A DNA stretch of 64,000 nucleotides from Homarus americanus (Eukaryota; Arthropoda; Malacostraca; Decapoda; Nephropidae), in NCBI RefSeq assembly GCF_018991925.1, contig NW_024735518.1, positions 237,678-301,677 on the forward strand, given 5' to 3'. Positions 24,269 through 34,760 of this stretch are shown here, in pieces. A program made the position numbers and the translations under genes. The notes under the pieces were generated by a model, which worked only from the letters and a program-made list of their open reading frames with translations, was not told the origin of the DNA and did not search any database. How positions within the stretch are numbered: position 1 is the stretch's first letter; each line of letters opens with the position of its first letter.

Positions 24269-24424
24269 GTGTGACTCATGCATAAATCTTACAACCAAGA
24301 ATATTTCAAAGTACAGACTGTCCTCGCTACAATCTAAACTTTTCATACAATATTTCACTATTTGGTGTACTGCTTTTTTACACTGAGAATTAGCTTACGC
24401 ATATGAGCTGAATACATTCAACAG

Positions 24425-24530
24425 CATCTAAATATCATGTTACACATGATGAGGTGCATACGTTCAACAGTATCTAAATATCATGTTACACATTATGAGG
24501 TGCATACGTTCAACAGTATCCATTACCCCA
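24425..24530. repeat. 46-bp tandem duplication
   Basis: Two and a partial third copy of a unit containing ATCTAAATATCATGTTACAC and GAGGTGCATACGTTCAACAG. Confidence 0.85.
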
Positions 24531-24644
24531 AGCATCACATGCATAAGTCAGTATTGGTGCCACCATCTTACAAAAATAACCTGACTGTATACATGAATAG
24601 GAAGGTGGAGACTTCTACACATTCTTAAAACACTAAACAAAGTC

Positions 24645-24830
24645 TTAATACCTTTGCTTATTAACATATTTTATACATGCACCTGACTTACCATTGATCT
24701 TAAACTCTACACCAAGATACGGAAAGGAATCTTCACTCTGAATAGGAATATTGTATAAGGTGTTCCATAAAAAATGTCCCTGCTCCCTGAGACACAGTGA
24801 GTTTGGGGGAAGGGAGGATGGGAGGTACAT
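24645..24830 (-). pseudogene. Possible RT-derived remnant
   Basis: A 61-codon minus-strand frame contains DSFPYLGVEFKINGKS. The YLGV block resembles RT motif E of LINEs, and the preceding I-Q-S-E-D-S-F fits, but no other RT motif is visible on either side. It is weakly supported and could be chance. Confidence 0.3.
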
Positions 24831-25140
24831 TTTTTCTGCGACACCCTATAAATATGAAATGATAATTATCTTAAGTCTTAGTCTTGTTCACTCTAAGCTT
24901 CCACCTTTCATGGTATACCTCATTTAACGATCGTTCACTTTGTTATAAAACCCTTTCTTATTTAATGATCATCAATTTTCGTTTTTGTGATCTTCGACTC
25001 ACTGGGAAAAAATCGAAAGGGAAGTCGGAAAAACTGGGGGAGTCTGCGCTCCAAGTGTGCATCATTATCATACTGTAACGTGGCTTGGAGATAACGATAA
25101 TACTATACTGTATACTATAAAATTATAAAATAAGAAATAT

Positions 25141-25400
25141 GAAGAATATGTGTGTGTGTGGGAAGTGACAAAGAGACAGATAGAGAAAGAGACATAGATG
25201 ACATGCTATAGATAGAGAGACAAGAGACAGAGATAGAGTGAGGCAAAAAAAGAGATATGAGAGACAAAGAGAGAGACAGAGAGAGAAAAGGAGACAGAGA
25301 TATAGAGAGACAAAGAGACAGAGAGATAAGAGACAAAGAGATAAAGATAGAGAGAGAGAGAGAGAGAAAGAGACAAAGATAGGAAGAAAGAGAGTAAAAT
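25141..25400. repeat. (GA)/(GACA)-rich low-complexity tract
   Basis: AGAGAC, AGAGAG and GACAGA motifs dominate. The open frames on both strands here (Arg/Glu/Lys on plus, Ser/Leu on minus) follow from this composition. Confidence 0.9.
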
Positions 25401-26429
25401 TACTTACCCAATTTGGCCCTTGGCGGAAGATTCATCATAACAATATGACTTTAAGATATAAATTGTTATGGATTATGACAGATGGGGGCTGATGGTAACT
25501 CGGCCACACGTGTTATTTTCTCATTATTCACCATATTAGCTTAATAAACAAAAGCCATGAAATTCTCCGTAGCCAACAATTCTCTCCAAGACAAAACACA
25601 GCGTAAAGAAATATCTTGTTGTTGGAATAATCAACTATTTTATTACACGAGGATAAACTCTTTATCAGGAGGAGAGTGCAGTACAATGGTAGGCATGGTT
25701 AGAGGCCGAGTCCATGAGGTCCTACTGGAGAGGAAAGGAAAATAGGAGGGGCCTCGTGTCCTTCCCTCATGAAAAAAAGGCGTGTTAAGGGAGAGACCTG
25801 AGGGACCATTATAGGGTAATAATGGGTAAAGGAAGGAATTAGGGGACCATTATGAAGAAGTAAATATGAGGGACAGGAAGGGGCTGGACCTGTTGGACCC
25901 TCATAAAGGAGAGAGGAATAATTGAGTCTCCACTGTACGTCTTCCACAGTTGTATGAAAATTATTATACGCAAGATAACATACAAACAAATATATCAGAT
26001 TTATTTTTATAATTACTTATTGAATGTCTATGATTTTGTTTTACTCCTGAAGTGATGTTTCCCCAAATGAAAATTACAGAATAATTCATAGTAAGTAAAT
26101 AATCGAGTAATTTTTTTTATATGTTCCAGAAAATCAAACTTTCCTGGATGAATACAGCGAAACCTCGTGTCATGTGTTTTTAAAAATGGAAATTATATCT
26201 GTGGTACAGTCATCATCGGATACATGGGAACTAGAATTGCAGTGAAGGGAAAATATCCCAGCTGCCTGTCATTTCCGTGATATTTTTGTTTTTAAATGTT
26301 CGTTTTTGTTGGGTACAAAACCATACAAGCACCCTATTCTGGTCATTTGAATTGGTTAATAAACCAGAATCGAAAATATGTATCTCTCGTGTGTAACCTA
26401 GTTGACAAGGCCCGGGTATTGGTATGTCA
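25401..26429. other. Anonymous sequence
   Basis: No gene recognised. A GGGACCATTAT motif occurs twice (about 25801 and 25851). The short frames have no recognisable similarity. Confidence 0.55.
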
Positions 26430-26655
26430 AGCCTTACCTCACACAGGTGATATCTGCTGGCTGTTGGTATGAGTGAAGTCACACCTCACCCAGGGGACGT
26501 GTGATGGCCATTGATAGGACTGACGTCACATCTCACCCAGGAGATGTGTGGTGACTGTTGATAGGAATAAGTTCACACATCACCCATGGGACATGTGCTG
26601 ACTGTTGCTAGGCTTGAGGTCACACCTCAACCAGGGGACGTGTGCTGATCACATA
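26430..26655. repeat. 57-60-bp tandem repeat, about four copies
   Basis: The unit is built around GTCACACCTCACCCAGGGGA followed by CGTGTG(A/C)TG...TGTTG.TAGG. The copies are visibly diverged. Confidence 0.85.
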
Positions 26656-26676
26656 AAAGGAACGTTTGTGAATTAA

Positions 26677-28006
26677 CATAAGAACATAAGAACATAAGAA
26701 AATAAGCAGTCTGCAATAGGCCGGTTGGCCTGTGCATGGCAGCTCCCGTCGGGAGTTACTACCACTCTCTATCATCCATGAATCTATCTAGCCTCCTTTT
26801 AAAACTTTCCAGCGTTCCAGCTCTTACTACAAAGTTGCTAAGCATGTTCCACTCTTCCACTACCCTATTTGTGAACTAGTTCTTTCCTATCTCCCTCCTA
26901 AACCTAAACTTATCCAACTTAAATCCGTTGCTACGAGTCCTGTCCTGCTCGGATATTATAAGAACTTTATCTATATCGCCTTTATTGATTCCTTTCACCC
27001 ACTTAAATACTTCTATCATATCTCCCCGCACTCTTCGTCTTTCTAGGGAATGCAAGTTTAGTTTCTTTAACCTATCTTATTATTGAAGGTTTCTAAGTCC
27101 GGAATCATTTTTGTCATTCTTCACTGCATCGACTCCAGTGAATTGATATCCATTCTATAATAAGGGCACCAGAACTGAACCGCATAATCGAGGTGCGGCC
27201 TGACTAGCGCAAGATATAGTTGCAATAAGATCTCTGCACTCTTGTTACTTACACTTCTAGATATAAAACCTAATACTCCGTTTGCCATATTTCGAACATT
27301 AACGCAGTGTTTTCTAGGCCGAAGGTCCGGGCTTACAAGTACCCCTAGGTCTCTTTCACAAGTCGACTTCTCTAGGTTGATATTGTTAAGGCTGTATACA
27401 TTGTCAGTATTTGTTCTTCCAATATTAAGTACTCTGCTGGTGATGAATTTCTTTTGCCATTTTCTGACCACTGCTGCGGTTTATTTAAATCCTCCTGTAG
27501 TGCATTTGCATCCTGCACTGAATTAATCTGCCCCCCTATTTAGGTGTCATCTGCAAACTTGCTTATGTCACTGCTGATCCCAGTATCTAGATCGTTTATG
27601 TAGATTATGAACAAGAGTGGGCCCAGTACTGACCCCTGGGGAACCCCACTGGTTACACAGCCCACTCAGAATTTAACACCATCTACGGCGTATATTCTAT
27701 CCAATTTAAATCTTTTCCCTCGATACCCTGAGCCTTAACTTTTCTCAGAAGCCTCTGATGCGGTACTCTGTCAAACGCTTTGCTAAAGTCTCAGAAAATA
27801 ACATCATAATTTTCGTCATTATCTACGACCTCGAAGACTTTCCTAAAAAACGTCAGCAGGTTTGTTAGATAAGATTTTCCCTTTGTAAATCCATGTTGAG
27901 AGTCGTAGAATAAATTTTTTTCTCAAAATGCGATCGGATGCTATGCTATAATCGATTCAAGAAATTTCCCCACTACCGACGCCAAACTAATCGGCCCGTA
28001 AATTGA
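26677..28006 (-). mobile_element. CR1-like LINE (second subfamily), 5'-truncated
   Basis: A minus-strand LINE whose 3' end is a row of TTCTTATG octamers (plus strand ACATAAGA repeats at 26677-26704). It extends 5' to about 28003, where YGPISLASVVGKFLESII marks the RT block before motif A. It is more diverged from the 13.2 and 39.2 kb copies than those are from each other, so it is a different or older subfamily. At 28006-28010 it abuts the plus-strand C2H2-finger LINE. Confidence 0.88.
26760..28003 (-). pseudogene. CR1-like RT pseudogene
   Basis: In minus-strand order the RT remnants are VVGKFLESII (about 27970), the FSKAFDRVP-equivalent with substitutions and a stop near 27790, motif [21 protein letters not shown] (about 27640-27590), and motif C KFADDT (about 27565-27545). 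The best-preserved part is one frame at 27471-27121 with ERDLGVLVSPDLRPRKHC, ANGVLGFISRS, LYLALVRPHLDYAVQFW and PYYRMDINSLE. The C-terminal LINE block (ERRRVRG-type, then FVNRVVEEWNML-type) lies at about 27050-26840 with stops. Several frameshifts separate these pieces. Confidence 0.88.
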
Positions 28007-28009
28007 CAC

Positions 28010-29995
28010 TGATCAGCACAAGATGAGCGAATTTTTCAATTCCACGAAAACATTGTATGGGCCAATCATTCGTGGTGCAGCCCCCTCCGTTCATCCCATG
28101 GTAACTCCATAATTAAAGACGATGAAGGCCACCTTCTGTGCTGGAAAGAGTTCTCCCATTCACTGCTCAACCGAAACACTGATGTGGATGTCATGACTAC
28201 CTAGTAGGTCCCTCAACACCCAGAGCTGACACACCTCAGCTATCCTCCATCCCTGGATGAGGTAGCTACTGCCATCAAACAGATGAAAAATAACAAAACT
28301 TCAGGGCCTGATGAAATCCCAGCCGAGGTGTATATAGCAGGAGGACCTCTGCTTACCAGCCGTCTTCACTCTCTCCCGGAGAATAAATGGGAAAAAGAGG
28401 AAATCCCCCAAGCTCTTAAAGACACCTCTATCGCCACTTTTTATAAGAACAAGGGAGACCGGTCAGACTGTAGAAACTACTGCGGGATCTTGCTGCTGTC
28501 TGTAGCTGGCAAGATTGTTGCCCGAGTCCTCTTAAGCAGACATCTTCCTGAGGGGGAGCACCTCCTCCCAGAATCTCAATGTGGCTTTAGACCATAACGT
28601 GGCACCACTGACAGGATCTTTGCTGTCCATCAGATACAAGAAAAGTGCAGAGCACAGCGTCGTGATTTGTACATGGTTTCCATTGACCTAACCAAGGCCT
28701 TCGATTCGGTCAACAGGGAAGCCCTCTGGTGGACCCTCAACCATTGGGAGGGAACTCCACGAGGGCATGAACATCAGTGTCCTGCACAATGGCACCCAGT
28801 CTGAGTTCTTCCCCATCCAAACGGGGGTTAAGCAAAGGTGTGTATTTGCACCAACTCTCTTTTCCATTTTCTTGGCTGCCTTTCTTACTCGAGTACTGGA
28901 TGAAGGGTTTTTTCAACATAAGATGACTCCAGGCAAGAACAAAGGTGTCGGCAGCTTCCATTACTGAACTTCAGTATACAGACGACTTTACTCTTGTTGC
29001 ACACACTGAACGCGACCTACAGGAGATCCTGAACACTTACACAGACGCGTATGCACACTTCAGCCTTGAGGTGATTGTACGTAAGACTCAGATTTTCTTT
29101 CAACCTGCCCCTGGTTCAGACACACCTCCACCATCCATCCAGCTTAGCAGTACTACCCTCTCTAATGTTACCCACTTTCGGTATCTCGGCTCCCACCTGT
29201 CCACCACAGCAAACATTGATGAAGAGATTCAGCATCGGATCAGATGTGCATTTCAAGCCTTTGGTAAACTCTGAAACCGTGTCTTCAGCTGTAAGGAGCT
29301 GAAATTATCTACAAGGTTACTCGTATATCGAGCAGTGGTCCTCCCCACCCTGCTATATGGCAGCGAGACATGGGTCGCATAAAGGAGGAACTTCAAGGCA
29401 CTCGAAAACTTTCACCAACGCAGTTTACGTTCCATCATCCGAGTTCACTGGGAAGACAAGAGAACCAATGCCAGTGTTCTTGCTGACACCAACTGTAGGA
29501 GTATCGAGAATACCATTATCCATGAACATCTACAATATGCTGGACTGGCCATGTTACCCGCATGGACGAAAGTAGACTGCCAAAGCAGCTACTTTATAGT
29601 CACCTAACGAATAGCAAACGTAGCACCGGCAGGCAACTGAAAAGGTATAAGGATAGTCTTAAGACAAACCTGAAAAGTGTCAAATCGACCCCCCTCACTT
29701 GGGAGACGATTTCTCCACATCGTAATGCTTGGAGAAACACCACACGAGAAGGTGTTAATACTTTCAAGTTAACCCGACTGCAAACCGAGGCAGACAAGCG
29801 CTAACGCCGGAAAGACGCTGCCACAGTCCCTCCCGCACTCGATGTAGGCCTGCACATGTGCACCATCTGTGAACAACTCTGCCGGTCCCGAATCGGCCTC
29901 TTTAGTCACCTCAAAACTCACCAACATAGGTGTACATCCCTAATAACTCATATCATTGTATCATAGCTGGATCATCGTCATACTCGATTCTGAGT
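28010..29995 (+). mobile_element. LINE with C-terminal C2H2 finger, 5'-truncated
   Basis: A plus-strand non-LTR element. It covers the linker before RT, the RT, the C-terminal region with a zinc finger, and a short 3' UTR (AATAACTCATATCATTGTAT...). The 3' UTR is also present at 41805-41858 in the second copy of the family, which fixes the 3' boundary near 29995. No endonuclease is present at the 5' end, where it meets the minus-strand CR1-like LINE. The clade is uncertain; the motif spelling is closer to RTE-type elements than to CR1. Confidence 0.85.
28120..29945 (+). pseudogene. LINE RT with C2H2 finger, pseudogene
   Basis: RT blocks in order: NNKTSGPDEIPAEVY (28283), CRNYCGILLLSVAGKIV (about 28470), ESQCGFRP and a stop (28595), motif A YMVSIDLTKAFDSVNREALW (about 28670), a deletion or shift near 28740, motif B TGVKQRCVFAPTLFSIFLA (about 28820; the usual Gly after Gln is Arg), motif C LQYTDDFTLVA (about 28970; YTDD instead of YADD) and RYLGSHLS (about 29180). 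Then comes LPTLLYGSETW with a stop, followed by FHQRSLRSIIRVHWEDK. Near the end a Cys-x2-Cys-x12-His-x3-His finger (about 29856-29922) is intact. At least four frame breaks make it non-functional. Confidence 0.88.
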
Positions 29996-30720
29996 GACAG
30001 CAATGTAGTAGTATTTATCCCGCAGGAACAGTCTCTACCAAGCCAGTATGACTGCTTACAGCGACATGTTGTAAGCTATATCGGTCCACAGGGTGCTGTC
30101 TTCCTCATCAGAACAGGTTGTAGAACATTCGACAGAAGGAAACTCGGAATAGTATATACATTATGGAGTCAAACTGAAACAGCAATAAAACGGATATCTA
30201 AAAGATAATGATTTGTGGAGCGTTTTTATGACGAACTCTATAAACGTACTAGTGAAGTGGACTACTGTATAGATAATACCTGAGGGTGTTGTGGAAGCTC
30301 TGTTCTACCATTCTGTCCGGTCAAACTATAGTTGTATTGGGTGTTGAACCAATTCATTTTGGACGTCATACAGAAAATGGCTACTGGTCCGTTGTCTGCT
30401 ATAAGCCTGCAGCAAGGTACCACCAGTGACAGCGTGACAGGGAACATTCATCAAGCATCTGCAGTATATTACTGGGAGGTGCGAGCAGAGGCCACCTCCT
30501 GTTATGATTTACGTGTGTGAGAAGTCTTATCCCAATGTCATAAGTGCTAGCAGCTCTGCAGAAGTGATCATGTTTGCCTTCACAGATAAACTGATTGATC
30601 TATTTCCTGGATGTACCTACCGGCAAAGACCTCAAGCATACTATAGTCGGAGGAACCTTAATATAATCCCTGTTAAGCACCCATTAACGTAACACATTGT
30701 GAGTCGCACCGCTTCCCAGA
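29996..30720 (+). other. Unidentified, possibly decayed coding sequence
   Basis: Three overlapping plus-strand open stretches (to 30208; 30332-30520; 30504-30692) have balanced, non-repetitive composition. Examples are SYIGPQGAVFLIRTG and FTDKLIDLFPGCTYRQ. They lie in different frames and no domain is recognised. This could be a degraded gene or a transposon passenger, or chance in DNA that is less AT-rich than its neighbours. Confidence 0.2.
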
Positions 30721-31784
30721 GTATTGGATACATTACCGCTATTTCATCACACTCGATACTGTAGATTGGGTATTCGCTGTTTATGGAAAGAAGACATCAG
30801 AGAGTAAGATAAAATTAGGGGAAGAAGCAGAGAAAATGCAATGAAGGTTCAGACAGAAACCTGTCAAAAGTCCATTGATTATTCAGCCACATTAAGTAAA
30901 TGTTAGTATTAATAAGTGAACTAAAAAAAACTACCGATTATTGACGAAAGGGATTCATGAGTCTCCAAAGTGGGTGAGTCGGATATTTTACCTTCAGAAC
31001 AGCGTTTCACTCTGAGAGAAAGTCTGTTGTGAACTGAAGGTCGACTGGGAGGCTCAACATGGCGTTTGTGGTAAATAAGAACTGAGGTATGAGGGTAATA
31101 CTATAACCTAGGAACTATTCAGTTTTATCTTGAGTAGCAATTTTTCGGCCCGAGGACCTCTATCTGGGGAGGGACGAGGCATCATCTCACCCGAAACTGT
31201 GTCCACCCGGCAAAATTTCTGGTAAAGTTCGCTGTTTTAAATGTGGTTTATTAGCGACTTACACTTCACTATTTAGGGTTGTTGGTGCTGGAGGGAGAGA
31301 TTGGCTATTCCTTACCAGCTTTGTATAAGGAAGAAAAATTTGAGTCTTAAGTTCTCTGCTAATATCATTAGTATTTAAAGTTTATATAAATGTATTACCC
31401 ACAGCGCCACTTATAAACAAATAATTGCAACATTTTCATCATTAGTTTCTTCAAGTAGTTCAGATTAAATTATGCGAAGAATTGTGTTCCTTATCACTAC
31501 TCACACCTGCGGTATTACAGCAGGGTATCATAAATGTTTAACTCAGTAATATACCCGGGTAGTAATGTATACCTGTTAACCCTGCAACCCGAGAGTGAGT
31601 CAGTAGGTGCACACAATTTGTCTTGATAAAATATTAGACTTCTCTTATATATTCATGTAATCTCCCCAAATGAAAATAATTGTTCCATAAAACTATATTT
31701 AAAAAATACAAATATTCCAAGTATACTATAATTAGGAAGTTTTTATTAGCCAAGGTTTAAAAATGCATCAGCCCTTCCACATGT
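30721..31784. other. Anonymous sequence
   Basis: No supportable gene, RNA or repeat in about 1.06 kb. Confidence 0.55.
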
Positions 31785-31831
31785 AAGTTTGTATATTTTC
31801 AGCCACCGGTTGCAACTGTATTAATAGACCG

Positions 31832-31867
<36 letters not shown>

Positions 31868-31892
31868 TTTAATATTATTAATATTATTATTA

Positions 31893-31979
<87 letters not shown>

Positions 31980-31998
31980 TTATTATTATTATTATTAA
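31785..31998 (+). mobile_element. LINE 3' tip with (ATT)n tail
   Basis: The 50 bases before the (TTA)n tract (GTATATTTTCAGCC...ATTAATAGACCGTTTATTA) match, with changes, the 3' end of the minus-strand LINE copies at 50.4 and 51.4 kb. Those read TGTACATTTTCAGCC...CAATAAATCGTTTATT on their sense strand. The microsatellite (about 31835-31998, with scattered TTTTTA interruptions) is then the tail of this extremely truncated copy. A (CA)n run follows at 32003-32036. Confidence 0.65.
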
Positions 31999-32036
31999 TA
32001 TTACACACACATAACCACACACACACACACACACAT

Positions 32037-32486
32037 ACATTATACCAGGGTCAAGAACGTGCTGCCATCTGTCATCTGGCTATTTTGCTAAACGTTTATT
32101 TCTTATATGGGGATTAAACTATTTTTTTTTAGAGTTAAATAAAAATACTTTTAATTAAAATACAATTGATGTCAAGATGAGCTAATGATTTGTGCTCTAC
32201 ATGACACTATCAACAAAATTATGTGTCGCTACTTACGAAATAGCCACAACCTCTCCCTGGGTCCATCCCTTATTGACACCACAGTCCCTCGCTATAACCT
32301 CTCACCTTCCCTCTACCTCATTCCCTCACTATAATGTTGTCTACATAATCATGAAGCGGCTCAGAATGTGCCAATTTAACAAAACTTGGGAATCCTTGCA
32401 AAAGATTGACAACTTAATGTATGATATGGACACAAAGTAGTACCTTAAGCTGTGTATTATTATATTACTTAAGTGTATTATCACAC
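32037..32486. other. Anonymous sequence
   Basis: No gene or repeat recognised between the (CA)n run and the palindrome. Confidence 0.55.
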
Positions 32487-32585
32487 ACTTAAATTAAGAG
32501 TCAGTCTACGGGCTAACACATTTGTTCCCAAACCGTGTACTTGGTCTGTTATAATAATAATAATAATAATAATAGTCATTATTAG

Positions 32586-32629
<44 letters not shown>

Positions 32630-32693
32630 ACAGACCAAGTACACGGTTTGGGAACAAATGTGTAAGCCCGTAGACTGATCTCTTAATTTAAGT
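32487..32693. repeat. 207-bp near-perfect palindrome with (TAA)/(TTA) core
   Basis: The left arm starts ACTTAAATTAAGAG and runs through GTTCCCAAACCGTGTACTTG to (TAA)n. The right arm is its reverse complement, ending CTCTTAATTTAAGT. The unique parts (about 65 bases each) differ by one substitution and one single-base indel. The centre is (TAA)8 - GTCATTATTAGTCATT - (ATT)n, itself complementary. It would fold into one long hairpin, as a foldback or MITE-like element would. Confidence 0.92.
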
Positions 32694-32779
32694 TGTTGTT
32701 ACTATTTGTATTTGTATTATTATTATAATTAATCAAACGTATGAAATAAAAACTAATTATTCCAACAAAATATCCTCAC

Positions 32780-33512
32780 CTACCCTGCACTAATCTAACC
32801 TAACCTGCACTAATCTAACCTAACCTACTCTGCCCTAATCTAACCTAACCTACTCTGCCCTAATCTAACCTAACCCACCCTGCACTAATCTAACCCAACC
32901 TACTCTGTCCTAATCTAACCTAACCTACCCTGCACTAATCTAAACTAACCTACCCTGCACTAATCTAACTTCTTCACTATTAATCTCAACCTTGCACTAA
33001 TCTAACCTAATCCTAATCTAACCTACCCTGCACTAATCTAACCTAACCTACTCTGCCCTAATCTAACCTAACCTACTCTGCCTAATCTAACCTAACCTAC
33101 TCTGCACTAATCTAACCTAACCTACCTGCACTAATCTAAACCTACCCTACTCTGCACTAATCTAACCTAACCTACCCCTGCTAATCTAGCCTAACCCACC
33201 ATCACAACCTAACCTAACTCTACACTGCCCTAATCTAACTCTAACTCTAACCTAACCTAATCTAACCTAACCTACCCTGCCTAATCTAACCTAACCTACC
33301 CTGCACTAATCTAACCTAACCTACTCTGCCCTAATCTAACCTAACCTACTCTGCCCTAATCTAACCTAACCTACTCTGTCCTAATCTAACCTAACCTACC
33401 CTGCACTAATCTAACCTAACCTACCCTGCACTAATCTAACCTAACCTACCCTGCACTAATCTAATGGTCCCAACTACCCCTGCACTAATCTAACCCAACC
33501 TACTCTGTCCCA
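32780..33512. repeat. CCTAA-rich composite minisatellite
   Basis: About 27 copies of a 26-27-bp unit, CTAATCTAACCTAACCTACC followed by CTGCA or CTGCC. Each copy contains two or three CCTAA pentamers, the complement of the arthropod telomere repeat TTAGG. Some stretches (33235-33290) are nearly pure CTAAC/CCTAA. Confidence 0.93.
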
Positions 33513-33536
33513 GATCACGCGCATCTACAGTGATTT

Positions 33537-33539
<3 letters not shown>

Positions 33540-33619
<80 letters not shown>
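33540..33619. repeat. (TA)n microsatellite
   Basis: About 40 uninterrupted TA dinucleotides to the left of the Penelope-like fragment. Confidence 0.97.
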
Positions 33620-33621
<2 letters not shown>

Positions 33622-33653
33622 TAAATCCACAATGAAAACGTGGATAAGATAAA

Positions 33654-34351
33654 TCTTGATAAAATCACACGGGAAAATGGAAACAACGGAGCACCTTAGC
33701 TTTCGTCTTTATTCAAGACATCTTCAGAGGCAACTGGACTACATGGACAGAGAGAGGCTTAAATATACAGGGTGACCTTGTAGGAGAAACAGGAAAAACA
33801 CTGCAGCTCAGAATGAAACAACATAAGTATAATATCAGAACAGCATCTGAAAGCAGTGCCTTGTTCGTTCATGTTAGGAATAATAATCACCCCATTGCTT
33901 GGGAAAAAAGCTTAGAAGTATTTAAATCATCTTGTGTCACAGAAAGACTTCTGGTTGAAGCTAGTTTGATTAAGGAATTAAAATCAATAAACCTTATTGA
34001 TGGTCAGTTCAAAACTGATAATATGTTACATAAATTTATTTGTCAGTGGCCCAAGGTTAAAAATGTTTTGAAAACCTTTGATCTAGATGTATGATAGTTA
34101 TTTAGTGGGTCCCTTATTTTTGACCTGACCTGACTAGTCACGTCACCCCCCTTCTCTTAAGCTCCTCTACGTGTGTGTTGGTGTGGGGATTAGTGGATGA
34201 CATCATTATGACCTGACCTCATGTTTTTAAGGTCACCCTGTATATTTAAGCCTCTCTCTGTCCATGTAGTCCAGTTGCCTCTGAAGATGTCTTGAATAAA
34301 GACGAAAGCTAAGGTGCTCCGTTGTTTCCATTTTCCCGTGTGATTTTATCA

Positions 34352-34354
<3 letters not shown>
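33654..34354 (+). mobile_element. Penelope-like fragment in 125-bp inverted repeats
   Basis: Terminal arms at 33654-33778 and 34229-34354 are reverse complements without a visible mismatch. They hold the GAAGATGTCTTGAATAAAGA-type block known from Penelope-like terminal repeats (antisense on the left, sense on the right). Between them lie the second half of a GIY-YIG endonuclease and about 130 bases of 3' sequence. The right arm is followed directly by (TA)n; the left arm is separated from its (TA)n by about 34 bases. Penelope-like elements are known for terminal repeats in direct or inverted order and for 5' truncation, which fits. Confidence 0.85.
33775..34095 (+). pseudogene. GIY-YIG endonuclease C-terminal part (Penelope-like)
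   Basis: Immediately after the left inverted arm the frame reads VGETGKTLQLRMKQHKYNI, the part of the GIY-YIG domain after the YIG strand with its conserved Arg. It continues with SSALFVHVRNNNHPIAWEKS, the His/Asn block, then VTERLLVEASLIKEL with the conserved Glu. The stop is at 34093-34095. The domain's N-terminal GIY strand and the whole RT are missing, so the protein is only the tail of an endonuclease. The coding part shown is uninterrupted. Translation through the arm into the domain is open but not meaningful. Confidence 0.82.

Positions 34355-34435
<81 letters not shown>
34355..34435. repeat. (TA)n microsatellite
   Basis: About 40 TA dinucleotides directly abutting the right inverted arm of the Penelope-like fragment. 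Confidence 0.97.
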
Positions 34436-34437
<2 letters not shown>

Positions 34438-34760
34438 CCAAACAATTTATATACTTAGAGAAATAAATTCAACTTTCCCCTCGATTATGAACTTAGCGAG
34501 TGACTTTGTCTCATCAACTCACTTTCAAGTCTATTAGTCTTTATAATTTAACAAATGACACAAAGAAGACCTGCTGGAAGATTCTGCTTTGATGTATAAA
34601 ACTTATTAATAGTCTTTTTAACTAACACAAATTTTGTTTTATCAGTCATCAGCGGGTTTTTCTTCCCCCAAGGAAAAAATATATTTAAGCGTCCACTTGC
34701 AAGCACAAACGTTATTGTACATATAAGTATAGTGTAATATTTTCGAGTCACGCCATATAA
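34436..34760. other. Anonymous sequence
   Basis: A short unique stretch between (TA)n and the 40-bp array. No feature seen. Confidence 0.55.
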
